A stretch of DNA of 64,000 nt. It comes from Linepithema humile. Taxonomy: Eukaryota; Arthropoda; Insecta; Hymenoptera; Formicidae. Positions 1 to 13,200 of the stretch are shown one piece after another; the stretch's first letter is position 1, and each line of letters starts with the position of its first letter. The notes under the pieces are model-generated. The model was not told where the DNA came from and did no database searches. It worked only from the letters and a program-made list of their open reading frames with translations. The stretch spans positions 31,464,931-31,528,930 of the forward strand of contig NC_090128.1 in NCBI RefSeq assembly GCF_040581485.1, given 5' to 3'. The position numbers and the translations under genes were made by a program.

Positions 1-85
1 TACTGTAACTCGAACAAAGACACAGACATTATAACATGTACAATAAAAATTATTTGAAGTTTCCTTAAGTTACAACAAGAGAAAT

Positions 86-2330
86 TTGACTTTATTGGAT
101 GGATTTTTTAGCAATTTAATGAATCTGGTATATTTGATACTGACAAATAATGAACTAGTCACATTACCGGAAGATCTCTTTTGGGGATCATTTTCGCTGA
201 ATGTGATTATGTTGAGTAACAATTACCTCCAATCTTTGAACGTAACAATATTTCGGGATTTGACAAATTTAACAGAGTTGTTCTTGAATTCTAATAATCT
301 AAAAGTTTTGCTTGATTATATTTTCTTAAATACCAGTCGATTAAGAAAATTGGATTTGTCAAATAATCGCATTACTTCTATTTCCGGGTATGTTTAAATC
401 GCTTTTATTATATAATTGATAATAATTGCTTACATGTTCTATAATTTTATTTATATAGAAATTTTTTTTGTATTTCAGACAACTATTTAATGGATTAGAC
501 TTGTTGGAACATCTAAATATGGAACGAAATTGTCTAAGAACTATTTCCAATCATAGTTTTAATGTTTTAATAAATTTCAGGATTATCAAATTGTCTCACA
601 ATTATCTTACATTACAATCTAACTTGTCCGATTCGTATGGCGTAACGATATCGCCGATATTTCTATAATTGCAATTGGCTGACAGAATTATATTTATGTA
701 GCTAACAATAGTATTTCGGAAATATTTAGAGATTGGATTACTAAGCACGATTTCATAAATTGGTTCTCAGCTATAAGAATATATTTTCTACAAAAGTAAG
801 TATTTGAGAGAGCATCTCGAAAAATTATATATACAGAATGTTTTAAATTTGAACGATTAAACATCGCCAGTATGTTCCATGATTAGAAATAAGAAGAAAA
901 TGTTATATAAACATCTTCGTTATATAAAGATCCAGAAATGTTTCATTATAACGTAACATTGAAAGAAAGGAAGTTTATTGGCGTTCTTCTATTAGAAAAT
1001 TGCCGTTAATATTTTCTTACAGCAAGTCGAGAATTTTCTTTGCAAGAGCCATAAACAAAAATCATATCTGCGTACTCTTCGTGCGAGAACACTTGTGGCA
1101 TTTTAATATGAAATTGTGCTATGTACTGATACAATGAACTGATTTTGAGATTGATACAAATCCGCTCATTCATTGAAACTAATATCCTTCAGTGATTTCA
1201 AATAATAATAAACATAGTTGGAATAAATCGACTCTTACATCTAAGGACTTGGACCGGATCGGAATCGAAATCGAATCGTTTCGTAACCATTTGTTTTGTT
1301 AAAAAGAAATTGGAACCAAACCAAAATTTCGTAAAGTTTGTAATACCAGAACCAGAACTGGATCAGTAAAATAATTTTCGGTTTTTACGGTTTTTTCGTT
1401 TTTTTTTTCGATTTGCACTCTATAGTTTTATTACTCTTGTTACGCTAAAATAACTTTATTACTCTTGTTTGTTAAATTTTTTATTTGTTTTTATCGTTCT
1501 CCTTTCTTCTTTACGTTACATAATTTATAGGGACTTTTACAATACATTCACGTGGTAAGGGCCATAGCACATTAAAAATGTAAGTAGTAAGTAAAAACCG
1601 TTATTTAAAGAGTTGTGGTTTTTTTTATCAACTAAAATACCGAATCTGGAACTGGAACAGTTATTAAATATTTTTTTGAACCGTAACTGTAAAGCGAACC
1701 GAAATATCACATCGGTCATAGTCTCTGCTTACATTGCAATGTATCTAAATATATCAGAAAAGAAGAAACTTATCTAAAAAATATTAGTGGACTTATGGTA
1801 AAAATATTACTAAAAAATAATCTTTTAAATTGTAATTGTGACATGTATGAATTTCTACATTATAACGAAGACAAAATGCGTAACGTTTAAAGCTATTTTC
1901 AGATAGAATTAAATAATTTAATTTGTCATTGTCTGAAAGAATTGGAAAAAGTTATATTCCAGAAATTTAATTTATAGGATATAAAAAGCACACAGATTCC
2001 ATTACAGTATGGCTCGAAAAGTGCAAGTACTTTTTGGCCTCATGATGAAGCTTTTATATTTGATTGTTCTAATGAAAACTTAATGCACTAATATGCCAAA
2101 CAATATAAAAAAGCCTAACATTTTCTCAACTTAAAGTTTTGCAAAGTCAATTAACACATAATTTATATTTGAATTTTTCTTATAATTGGTTAACGCAAAT
2201 GCCAAACTTGAAAAAATTGGTAAATAAACTTTCTGTATCCTACAACAACGTATCTAATATTTCTTTAAGTGGATTATCAACAACATTAAAAGTGTGTAAT
2301 ACAACTTGTACTTTATTCACAAAATAATTT
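86..2330 (+). pseudogene. Toll-like receptor ectodomain, decayed
   Basis: Remnant of the extracellular part of an insect Toll receptor, a membrane receptor of innate immunity and development. The open stretch at 86-388 encodes leucine-rich repeats with LxxLxLxxN spacing. A GTATGT donor after 388 and a TTTCAG acceptor near 478 define a short intron, and the repeats continue in the next exon. Beyond about 668 the frame breaks: the following repeat (ANNSISEIF) is readable only after a shift. Near 1805 a cysteine-rich cap (NLLNCNCDMYEFLHY) reads as the internal LRR C-terminal cap, and a cysteine-bearing cap-like stretch lies near 2020 before further repeats at 2139-2330. LRR block, internal caps and second LRR block is the usual Toll order. 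The stretch 1240-1740 is unrelated low-complexity sequence, possibly inserted. Several independent frame breaks make a functional gene unlikely, though unrecognised introns could explain one or two. Confidence 0.75.
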
Positions 2331-2580
2331 ATATAATAAGAGTTCAAACAAATTTTTAAAAACATATACCACAAAAGCATCCAAAAAATAAAAAAACGTT
2401 TAATTAACAAAATTTCATAAATTGATTTTGAATTTCTTTCAGATAACTGTGTATAATAATCTATATAAAATATATATATGGCAGATATAAAACCGTAAAA
2501 CTGTATATTATGTAAACATATTATAAATAAATGTTATGATTAAAATTTAAAAACTTAAAATTAAATTATTTATTTCAGGT

Positions 2581-3370
2581 TTTAGAACTACACAATAATA
2601 AATTGTTAAGAATACATCCTAACGTGCTGAGGTTTTAGGAAAACTCTACCAATTTAATTCATTTGATGTTACATGAAAATCCGTGGGAATGCGACTGTGA
2701 TGCTAGAGGTTTCTACAATTTTATTCATTCAAAAGTCGAAATAATCGAAATGTCTAAAATAATATGTCATAGAAAAAATACATCCATATCAGAAATGACC
2801 AGGGACGATTTTTGTCCGTCTGACAACAGTGATTATCAGCATTATCAGTGCAGCAATTGCTCTTATTGGATTAATTATTTGTATTTTTGGTCTGCATTAC
2901 AAATACAGATCAAGAGCACATTAAAATATGACTTTTTGCACATCAGTGGTGTTTATGGTTTGTGATGAAAGAGGAGTTGGATAAGGACAAATTGTACGAT
3001 GCGTTTGTGAGCTTCTCGCATAAAGATTACGATTTTATAGCGAGCTGATACCGAAGCTAGAGAGTAGCCCGATACCGTCCAAATTGTGTGTTTACTATCA
3101 AGATTGGTTAGCGGACGAATACCGGATAATATTGTTAAATCCGTGGAGAATTCTAGACGAACAAGAGTGGTACTCTCGTCAAATTTTTTGGAGAGCATCT
3201 GGGGAAGAATGCAGTTTCGGGCTTCTTATCGTCAAGCGTTAAACGAAGGTCGGACGCGAGTGATATTGATCTTGTATGGTGACATCGGGCCGACAAATAA
3301 TTTGGATCCTGAAAGCGTACATATCTATGAATATGTACGAATAATGGAGAGATCCTTGGTTTTGGGATAA
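2581..3370 (+). pseudogene. Toll-like receptor C-terminal cap, membrane segment and TIR domain, decayed
   Basis: This is the 3' part of the same receptor. The terminal LRR cap is clear (NPWECDCDARGFYNF with later cysteines). A hydrophobic membrane segment (IISAAIALIGLIICIFG) follows in another frame near 2835-2905. The cytoplasmic TIR domain then appears in pieces: box 1 (YDAFVSFSHKDYDF) near 2995, a box-2 region (LCVYYQDWLADE) near 3085, then VVLSSNFLESIWGRMQF and RVILILYGDIGP. At least three frame changes separate cap, membrane segment, box 1 and the rest of TIR. TIR normally recruits MyD88-type adaptors, but this copy cannot encode a continuous domain. It was identified from motif order, without an alignment. 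Confidence 0.8.
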
Positions 3371-6289
3371 ATTAAGATACGTTCTGCCGCATTAATCCTG
3401 ACAATCGAAAAGCAATCATGCCCGAAGAGAGGTTCTCGAATCTGAACTGCAAAATCATGAACTGTCAACAAACAAAGATAACAAAAAACTCATTTATTGT
3501 ATTTTCTAAGGCACTTGCAATCACTCTATCGTTAACTGATTTTTGTCAACAGAGCTATAACTAGAATCATGAGTAATAAAATTGATACAACTGTAAAAAA
3601 TTATTTTCTATAATACAAAGAAAGAGGAGGTTTAGATAGCGAGTAAAAATGATAAATTACGTAGGTTTATCACTAACGATAAAATATATTAACTCAATAC
3701 TTTATCATATGTACTGTGTAAGATAGTTTATTCATCGGTTTGTTGCAATATTAGAAATAAAGTACTATTCCATAATTATACAATCTAAAACAAAAATAAT
3801 ACAGTTTCGCTATGCATGCAGAAGATCATCGTCTCTGTTCGTTTGGCATTATGTGCGATCTAAAGCATCGAGCAAAAAGTCTAGCTTCCTCGGTGGTATC
3901 AATTTCTATTATAAGAAATTACATATTGAAATAATATATTAAATGTATGCAGTAATTTCTAAGAAATATGTAACGTATTTGCATAAATATTAAAGATAAA
4001 AAGAGGTACAAATGTATTCTACAGTATTGGATACGCTCCTCTTCTGAAACTAAGCGAATTTATCTAAGAGCGAAAGCAGAGCGCTCCTTTTTTGGTTTAC
4101 AAAAATAGATTAAAGCGATTAGTACTGCGATCACAGTTATTATTACGACAGCAACAGTTTCAGCTGTAAGTACGATTCATCGTCGTAGTAAAATGTGAGA
4201 AGTAGAAAGAAACTAATCGTATAAAAAAACAAAAACATTTATTGCAAAATTCAATTCTAGCAAAATATCTTCACAAATAAAATAAAATAAAATTTACTTT
4301 CTTCTTTCGTACATATTTTTTTATTTAATCCTTTTACTCTTGACCTATTTTTGCAAATTAAAAAAAATTAAAATAATATACTTTAAAAATAAACACTTTA
4401 TAAAAAAAATGAATAAATAAAATATATAAATCAGCACATTATACACATGTTCATAATCTATTGATACTAATTATTTAAATAGCATCTTGTAGAGTAGAGT
4501 AGTGGAGTATTTTGAACCTATTATGAAATATATTTGTTCCAGTGAAAATGAAAGGATTAGCGTCTATAAGTAGTTTAGTCAAAACCGTCTTATCACTTGT
4601 CTAAATCTGTCTTAATATATTGAATGTTGCCGTAATGTTAATGTAACATTATGTTTTATGTTTGAAATTGAATATTTCAAAAACTTATTTACTGTGACTT
4701 GGAAAAAGTTTCTTGACAATCTTACAGGATATAGGTACTTTTCGATTCGCGGCTTTACAATTAGCATGTTTCGCGCAAATTATCTCGATGTGCCATTCAA
4801 ATTTCGCGTTGCATTGCGATTCTTAAAATATAATAAAGAAAGATAATGATAATTGAATTAATTATAAATAAGCTAAATAAATTCATAAAAATTTTGCGTA
4901 GCATCTAAATACATATATGTCAAAACAATCTCAAAAAAATAAAAAATATTTTTTAAAAAGCAAACATAAATTGTCACTGTTGGAGAAAGAGCAGAAAAAA
5001 ATCACAGTGTTCTTAAAAACAAAAAATTCAGTAGCGAACGGTTTTTCTATTCTAATAATAAGACAAAAACAAAAATTCCTTTTTCTTTTCAATTTCACTA
5101 TACTTTCCAACAGTCACATTAAAAAAATGTTTACAAATTTTTATTACTTTTTTAATACATTTTATATTTTACTTTTTAATCGCCACCTGAATTAAAACAT
5201 TTGTCGTACCAAAAAATAAACTAATCAATTTTTTTGTGACAAAACCTGTTATCAGCAAGATTGAGGAGTGCGTGTTGTCATGCCTTAGATTTATTGCCTC
5301 TCTAAAATTCAACTTTTGTATAAACTTTTGTATAAAACATTTATTGAATAATGCAGATTTTTTTCAAAATATTTTAGGTTGATATTGAAAATGGGTAACC
5401 TTATATGATACTTAACTTTTAATTAATTGTACGACTTAATTAGTTATACAGACATATTGCATAATATACATACATAAACACATCACTCACAATTTAGAAA
5501 CATTGACAATATATTATTCACTGACAAATGTTGTCCATTTTCTTTAAGCAATAAAAATATAAATACTTAAAAATATTATTAATTTAAATCAGTTTTAATT
5601 TTTGTTTATCTTATTTTGTAATTAAATTTAAATATTAATATGTAGTATGTGTAGCCTAAATATAATAATGTAACAAACATCTTGTTTTTAAAAAATTAGA
5701 ACGCAATAAAGTAATCTTTCTCCATATCTTTCTTTCTTTCTTTCATGTGGTTTCGTGATAGGAAATTCTGCTGATAATTAAAGATTAATTACGTCAAATG
5801 CTAATTGTTTTAGAAAGTCTAAAACATAGTCTCAAGAAAAATCAATTATTTATGTTTTGTACTTTCAATTTCTTATGTATCACGCATACAATTAAACGCA
5901 TTTTTGTATATTGTATAATTATAAAAAGAATAAATAACAGAGAAACAATACAAAAGAAACACTAAAAGAGCGGATACAGTCAGAAGAGAAAAAAAAGTAC
6001 GCGATCACTCAGTCAGTCTACGTCGAACCAGCTTAGGAGTAGCAACACTCCAACTTTATTAAAGACAAAAAAGTTCAAGCTTCCATCAGCCGTCTAACGA
6101 ATAATTGATTGTAGTTAACAATTTTTTGAAATATATTGTTTGCGAGTGTGAAATGTGATTATAGTTTTGTAAATTAGATGAACATGATATTCTTTTATGT
6201 CGTTTTGGTAATCCATTGCTTATATAAATTTTCTAAAAAACATAGTTCACAATTGAAAAAAACAAATTTATCAGAAATGTTGCGGAACA
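3371..6289. other. AT-rich stretch without a recognisable gene
   Basis: I see no coding signal. The longest open frames (around 4658-4846 and 4917-5195) are low-complexity and resemble no family I know. No tRNA or rRNA was recognised. Confidence 0.6.
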
Positions 6290-6500
6290 TGCCAAGCTGT
6301 GCTTATGTACGATACCCGTAGATAGAAATCGGGAGACGCGGTAGTGTCTCCGGCCAAGTTCAAAAAACGACACTACTAATGCCCGATTCCACTAACGTAG
6401 ATTAACTTTAATCTCGGTTCAACTTACTCTTCATCTTTTTCTAGTTCTAAGAATTAGAGCAGAAAAAGAGTCTCTGGCAAAGTTCAGAAAATGACACTAC
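6290..6500. repeat. Direct repeat of a GACACTACTAA-bearing motif
   Basis: Two similar stretches of about 30 bp lie near 6354 and 6476. Both contain GCCAAGTTC- or GCAAAGTTC-like sequence followed by a purine run and GACACTACTAA. Between them is AT-rich sequence. This looks like part of an unclassified dispersed repeat; the termini are unclear. Confidence 0.45.
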
Positions 6501-6670
6501 TAAGGGCCGGTTGTTCCAACTTCTTGGTAAATTTACCTATCAATTACCTATTAGGTAAATATCAGAAAGTGTTGTTCCATTTGTTGGTAAGATTTACCTA
6601 CGGGTTAAATTGTTATTACCAAAAGGTAATTTTACTCGGTACTCAAACCACCGAGTAAAGTCTAGGTTAG

Positions 6671-6872
6671 CGCTCGGAATTAGTTGCACATTTCGGGCCG
6701 ATTCAAGAGACGACGCCTCTTGTTCCCCCACTATCGCCCGGTCGCTGGCGGCCGAGCCGCCGATAGCTCTGGCGCAGGAGCGTTTTATATAAGAAATAGG
6801 CTGGGTTATTGAGGCACTTTTCAGAAAAGAGTAATATTTTCTTTGCTACATAAATAATGTTTATTTTCATTA

Positions 6873-6912
<40 letters not shown>
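6671..6912 (+). repeat. Dispersed repeat, copy 1, ending in a TA microsatellite
   Basis: A GC-richer block starts with GCTCGGAATTAGTTGCACAT and contains CCGGTCGCTGGCGGCCGAGC. It is followed by a segment ending ATAATGTTTATTTTCATTAA and then a perfect TA run at about 6874-6912. The same block recurs at 9905 and, inverted, at 10270. It is a multicopy element of unknown class. Confidence 0.65.
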
Positions 6913-6915
<3 letters not shown>

Positions 6916-8178
6916 GTATTGTATAAAAATTAGATTATACATATACTTTATAATAAACACAATAGTGTCATGCACATGAGCACACAGTAAAGAAACAAGA
7001 AAATACCAACAATGTAGGAGGTTTAGAAATAAAAGTTAAGAAGAATAGTTTATAATGTGAAATATTAATAAATATTTGAAATATTAAACATGCCATTAAT
7101 ATCTTTGTATTAATTATTGAAAGTAATGTCATTTTAGAAACAATCTAAAAACAGTTACAAATAAGGTATGCAAAAATATAAAAATGCACAATGCAAAACA
7201 AACTTCAATATACCTACGAAACTCAATCAAACTTTATATAAGGCTCACATATTCATAATTCGTTCTTATACTTAAAATCGTCTTAAGTACAGTCTTAAGA
7301 TATTATGAGAGAAATAAGAGATTATACCATTTCATTGACTGAGATTTTAAGACGACCCAAGATCACTCTTAAAGATGATGTTAAATATAAATTCGGACTA
7401 TAAATACCAGTCATAGTTATATGTGCACAGAAACTGCACTTACATATAAACAATTTGACATGTGTATATACTTTTTTATAAAATAATATAGAAAAAAATA
7501 ATAAAAAGTAATGATTCTAATGTATAACAAGTAAAAAAACAAGAAAAGAAGAAGCAAAAAAGTATAGTAAACAGAGTACAATTAAAATGAGTTTTTATAT
7601 ATTTATAAATTTATAATTATATAAAGATAAAAACTGAGATTGAAGTTGAATTACGTTTTACAAGTATTGTGCAGTGTATTTTTACATAATAAAGAAAATA
7701 ATTAAATATATGATAAAGAAAAAAATTACCTTACCTTAAAGATTGTTCTTTCCGTATAATAGAAGACCATAAATGTGAACGATAGATAAGTCTTTCGCAT
7801 TCAACCAGAAATGGGATACAAATGATACCATAAATGATGAAAGATCTGTAACATAAATTCACAGTAAAAAAAAAATACAAATAACCATGCAATCAGTGCT
7901 CTACTTTTCACATTTTTATTTTTTCAAAAATATACAATCAAACCCCTGAAAGAGTATAATCCTTTAATTCCTTTAATTTTTAAATAATTAATAAAACATT
8001 ATATATAATTATATTTTTACTCGAACACGACCACGTTTCTTGAACATAACCTCTGTGATGTTAGATCTTAAAAAAGATAAAATTGAAGTAAAATACATTG
8101 AAATATATAAAAATATTTTTAATAATGTGTATTTTACTTCATATTTTGTATAAATATATAAAAAAGGAAAGAGGATTA
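6913..8178. other. AT-rich stretch without a recognisable gene
   Basis: No coding signal or recognisable repeat boundary is visible on either strand. Confidence 0.55.
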
Positions 8179-8311
8179 AGCCGACTGCACATGATATGAT
8201 ATTTTCGTACTAGATTTAGCCACTCACGAGAGCGAGTGTCTTTCGCTGCCTCTCGCTCTCGTGCTTAGTGGTTAAATCTAATACGAAAAATCGTACCATG
8301 TGCCGTCGGCT
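8179..8311. mobile_element. Hairpin MITE with TTA target-site duplication
   Basis: A 133-bp palindromic element. Its ends are AGCCGACTGCACATG and the near-complement CATGTGCCGTCGGCT, and the arms continue inward through TTTTCGTA and a GAGAGCGAG stem. It is flanked by TTA at 8176-8178 and 8312-8314. A three-base TWA duplication is the habit of PIF/Harbinger elements, so a non-autonomous member of that group is the best reading. Confidence 0.75.
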
Positions 8312-8639
8312 TTACTCTTAAAATATATGATTTTTATTACACTTACTCGTAGATATCGAAGCACATAGAACATGTAGAAGCAGGAAGAAACACACGCAAC
8401 ACAGAGATCGGCGGAGAGAGACGCCCGGAAGCCGAAAGAGCTGTGCAGCAGATCGCAGCGCAGCTCTGTTGTTACGCTAACGGGCTACGAGCGAATTAAA
8501 ACTAAGATTTCTTTTTATGTTAATTGTCTTTTCGGCAAGATAAAATATCTATCATTTGTATCTTTTCGCTTTGTCGAAAAGATATAAATAACTTAAAAGA
8601 TATGATCTTTATTTGTCGTAAAAAGAACAGAGCTTTCGT

Positions 8640-9406
8640 CGACTTTGAGTCATATTTCAGTCGACTATTTATTAACCATTTGTCGACTTTTAAAAATCGC
8701 CAAATAGTCAACAAATAGTCAATTGCTGTCGAGTTACAGTCGACTGTTAAAAGTCGCCTTTAAGTCAACTGAGAAAAGTCGGCTATCAGTCAACTAACAG
8801 TCACGCGTGTTGTGTGGGTATATACTCCTCGCTCTTGATGCCATTATTTTTAATTCTTATTCAATTCCGGTGGGTGTGAATTTCGTGTGTATTTCCGAGT
8901 ATATCCCCATGCCGACTATCAGTCAATTTAAAGTCGGCTTTTAATCAATTTTATGTCGGCTGTAATTATTACTGAATTTTCATTGAATATATTGACATCC
9001 CAGCTAAAACACAAAATGTCGAAAACACCAAATGGTCAACTAATTAAATAAAAAAATTATTATTTTACTATTTGGTAACGTTTACATTTTGTGTTTTAGC
9101 TGAGATGTCAATATATTAAATTAAAAATCAGTAATAATTACAACCGACGTAAAATTGACTAAAAGCCGACCTGAAGTCGACTAAAAGTCGGCAGTTAAAA
9201 TTGACTGGCAATCGACAAGTAAGTCGATTGAGAGTCGCCGAGAAACAGTAGACTAAGAGCCGACTACACTGTCTATAAGCCGGCAATTATCGGGACATTT
9301 GCCGACTATTAGTCGACTATAAGTCGGCAATAAGTCAAAACTTACAGACAACTGTAAGATTTTTCTGCCGGCTTAATCGACTAACAGTCGACTCGATGTT
9401 GCTTGG
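8640..9406. repeat. Cluster of GTCGAC / AGTCGGC subterminal-type repeats
   Basis: More than twenty copies of AGTCGAC, AGTCGGC or close variants in both orientations fill this stretch. An inner palindrome lies at about 8990-9120 (arms TTGACATCCCAGCTAAAACA and its near-complement). Two edges look like element ends: GTGTTGTGTGGG at 8807-8818 and GATGTTGCTTGGGA near 9396. Dense short subterminal repeats in both orientations are typical of CACTA-like and similar non-autonomous DNA transposons. I could not pair the ends. Confidence 0.5.
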
Positions 9407-9904
9407 GAAGTCTCTTATCCTGCGCCCTCAAAGTCGACTTTTCGGGAGTTTGTAACAACTAAAATATAAGAAATTAAAAAAAAATACATAGCATATCCTG
9501 AAAGATGGCATTGCCACGAGTAATTTGAGCCAAAGAAAATTAAAATCGGTCTAGCTGTTCCAGAGATACAAGCGGTCAAAAAGTGATGTTGGTAATATGA
9601 AAGTAAGAAACATCGTCTCTTTATTCTTCTCCTCTGTCGGCCAGGGGCGAATAAATAATTTGCGACGCTTAGGATATTATCATTATCATTAAAATTTACG
9701 GGGATTTTCATTTTTCTATTCATAAAAGTATTACGGTAAGATTATCGATAACTTAATATTTTCAGAGATATTTTAGATTTTATATCGAAATATGTCAGAT
9801 AAAGATATAAAATAACTCGAAAAGAATGAAAAAAACTTCTGAAAAGTATGAAAAAAAAATAATATTCTTTAATCTTGTTATTATTGTTATTATATTTTAT
9901 TACA
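9407..9904. other. Unannotated AT-rich spacer
   Basis: The minus-strand open frame at 9415-9723 resembles no family I know and overlaps the edge of the preceding repeat. I see nothing else. Confidence 0.5.
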
Positions 9905-10275
9905 GCACTCGGAATTAGTTGCACATTTCGGGCCGATTCCCGAGACGCCTCCTGTTTTCCCACTACCGCCCGGTCACTGGCGACCGAGCCACCAATAGCT
10001 CTGGCTCAGAAGTGTTTTATATTATTATAGAAATAGGCTGAATTGTTTAGGCATCTCTCAAGAAATCGTAACATTTTCTTCGCTACATGAATAATGTTTA
10101 TTTTCATTAATACATAATATATATATATTTAATAATATATTAATAAAAATAAACATTATGTAGCGAAGAAAATGTTACGATTTCCTGAGAGATGCCTCAA
10201 CAATCCAGCCTATTTCTTATATAAAACGCTCCTGAGCCAGAGCTATCGGCGGCTCGGCCGCCAGCGGCCGGGCGC
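9905..10275. repeat. Inverted pair of the dispersed repeat seen at 6671
   Basis: A plus-strand copy at 9905-10125 faces an inverted copy at 10135-10275, separated by a short AT-rich centre; the whole can fold into a long hairpin. The inverted copy stops within the motif GGCCGGGCG, exactly where CACAGTG begins. This is what an insertion into that copy would look like. Confidence 0.6.
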
Positions 10276-13200
10276 CACAGTGGAACGAATACATGTAAAT
10301 TCCTGGACATAAATTAAAAAAAAATATTTTTGATTTTGAATATTTCACCATTAAAAATATTAAGCAAAATAGTCATATTTTTTATTTCTATATTAGAATT
10401 AACGTTACGAAAAACAGATAAATAAACAAAATTCATCAAAGTAGACCGCTCAAGCATTTTGCTGATTTGGATAAGATACGCTACCTGATTCAATTATAAG
10501 ATTCTTATGTAAATTTATTTACCTTGCAAATTAGGTTAAATTATCAAGTTATTATTACTATACTATACAATTTTCTCATATAGTTTATCAAAAATATACA
10601 CTTTCCTTTCCTTATATTAAATTTTTCTCTATCAAGAATTTCAGTCGATAATTATGACATTTAACAAAGGTTTCAAAAAAATGCCTGAGCTTACCCGTTC
10701 TGTACTCAAAATTTTATGAAAGTATAATTCCAGAACTGTTTATACCTGATAAATTCATGTGCATCTAGGTGCAGGTTTACAAAATATATATTTATGCAGA
10801 TGTTTATTTACATATCATGGAACAAGATATTTCAGGCATTTATTCAAAAAAACTCTGAATACTAATAAAATATAAATATATTTTTATAGAGATTTATGTT
10901 TCCACTTTATTTGTTGCAAAAAAATGGAATCACATACAGAAATATTTCTTTTTCTTTTTATTCCTATGACAAAATCAAAACCATTTTTACTAGGAAAGAA
11001 ACAAAAAAGACACGAATTATTACAAATTACATTATTAATTGATACCAGATGAAACCAGAAATAACTAAATTTATTTTGCTAGTATATTTCTCCAAAATGT
11101 TAATATTGTAATAATAATATACAGGGTGTCCCAATTTAATTGCCCACCTTGAATATCTTGTAAATCACGCATTATTATGTAAAATGTTTCAGACAAAAGT
11201 TGTATGGTCTAAAGGGGGACAAATAATGATAAAATTAATTTTTTTTTAAATCGGTTTTTCAAGGTCATATAGAGGTCATCATTATTTTTTTGAATAGAAT
11301 GATATGATTTTTTTTACATATAATTCTTCTAATTATACTGCAATAAAAATATTAAAGTAGAGTTATTAGAAAAACAATAATTTGCAAGATATTTTATACT
11401 TTATTGTAGCATATTTTGACATAAAATATAAAATATTTCGTAAACTATTAATTTTTGGTAACTGTACTTTAATACCTTTATGCGCAGAATAATGAGATAA
11501 ATTAATTGGTGTTAAAAAAACACATAGTTACTTTTCGAAAAAATTATGCAATTTGCAACACGCAACTATATATCTTTTCTAAAAAGTTTCATTTAAAAGT
11601 CAACACAATCCTATCTAATTTTCTATCCATTATTTGCACATTATTTATTTATATCTTAATATGCACGTATTAGTAACTTTATTTAACGTCACATGTTAAT
11701 AACTCTATTCTTGTTTATCGCACGTTCATAGCACGCAGTCTTTTATTCACCTCGTCCATATATTGTCTTTTGTTTTTTCATGGAATTATTGTTGAGCTAT
11801 TCGGCAGTTAATTAGTTTGTTTGCTGTGATACGTGATGGACGCGCATTAGAAGACTACGCGCTATAACGTTATAATTCTTGTGTGCATAGAAGTTCCTCT
11901 TTTATTTTCATCTCTAACTGATTTCTTCTCGCCGGTTTATTTCTCACGATATTTTATTTACTGCTCTTGTTTCTTTTCTTATAATATTATAATGAATTCT
12001 ATCGAGTATTCTGAATTATTTTCCATTCTGCGAGCTCATGGTGAAAATTTAAAAGACTATAGAACTCTCTTGAAACATATATTAGTTAAAAAGGAATTTA
12101 ATTTTGTTTCAAATGCTGAAAAACATTTAACTAAGCCATTAAGAAAATTTTCATTTTACTTATATGAACGATGGTGTAAATCGAATCGCATATATGCAGA
12201 CTTTTTAAAACGAAACGAATCATGGTTGCAAACAACATTTCGATTTCCAGAAGAAGCTTTGATTATAATTTCGACAGAGACAGAGCCATTCCAACCAGAG
12301 CCTTCAACATCAGTGAATATAAAACAAGGACAAGATGTTTCTTCATCTAAACGAAAATTATTTTCGAATTTATCAGATAGACAAAAAGAAGGCGTACCGA
12401 ATTATTGAGAGCTGAAAACACTATAGATGAACTAGCATTCGTTTTAAAACTGAAGATGCAAACTTCAGGTAATGTAGATGGTGCAGCAATTTTATCTTTT
12501 CTTATTGAACATTCTTATTGAACATACCAAACAAACATCAAGATTTAGAACTTTCTGTGAAAGTCAAAGACTTGAAGTAAAAATGTACTCCAAAGAAAAA
12601 TCTTTAGCATTAATGTTGAATTTAGGATTATCAAAATCGAAATATGAAGAGCTACGAAAAATGTCTATTGAAGAAAGCATTAATTTGTATCCTTCGTATT
12701 ATCAAATTCAATTGGCAAAAAAAGACTGTTATCCCCAAAAAGAAGCAATTACACTTTCAGATACTTTTGCATCAATAAAGTTACAATCTCTCCTCGATCT
12801 GACTACACATAGATTACTTAAAACATGTAATATTAAAACGTATTCTAAAATTCGGAAGTTGAAATTAATGAGGATTTGTTGACGGAGCGAGCTGTCAAAG
12901 CCTTTACAAACAAGCATTTGCAGATCTGCCAAATGATTGCGACAAACCAAAAGATGATTCAATTTTCACAACGTGCTTAGTCCCTCTGAAATTGGTCGAT
13001 GGTTCAACTAATAGTTGGAAAAATTTGAACCTTCTTCTATTAAATATTGTCGACCAGTCAAGTTCGAATTTATAAGAGAGAATGATGAAATCATTCGTAA
13101 AGAAAATCAAAGAATGTCAACCGAAATAAAAGCTTTAATTCCAATACATTACAAGAACAATGTTTCGGTGGAACATCAACTGTTACTCATCATGGTGGAT

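Noticed and set aside
1240..1740. Helitron or other insertion inside the Toll pseudogene
   Set aside because: The sequence has repeated GAACCGAAAT-like stretches but no recognisable ends or duplication.
6520..6660. tRNA-like or regulatory structure in repeated GGTAAATTTACC motifs
   Set aside because: No cloverleaf or known element; it looks like the edge of a dispersed repeat.
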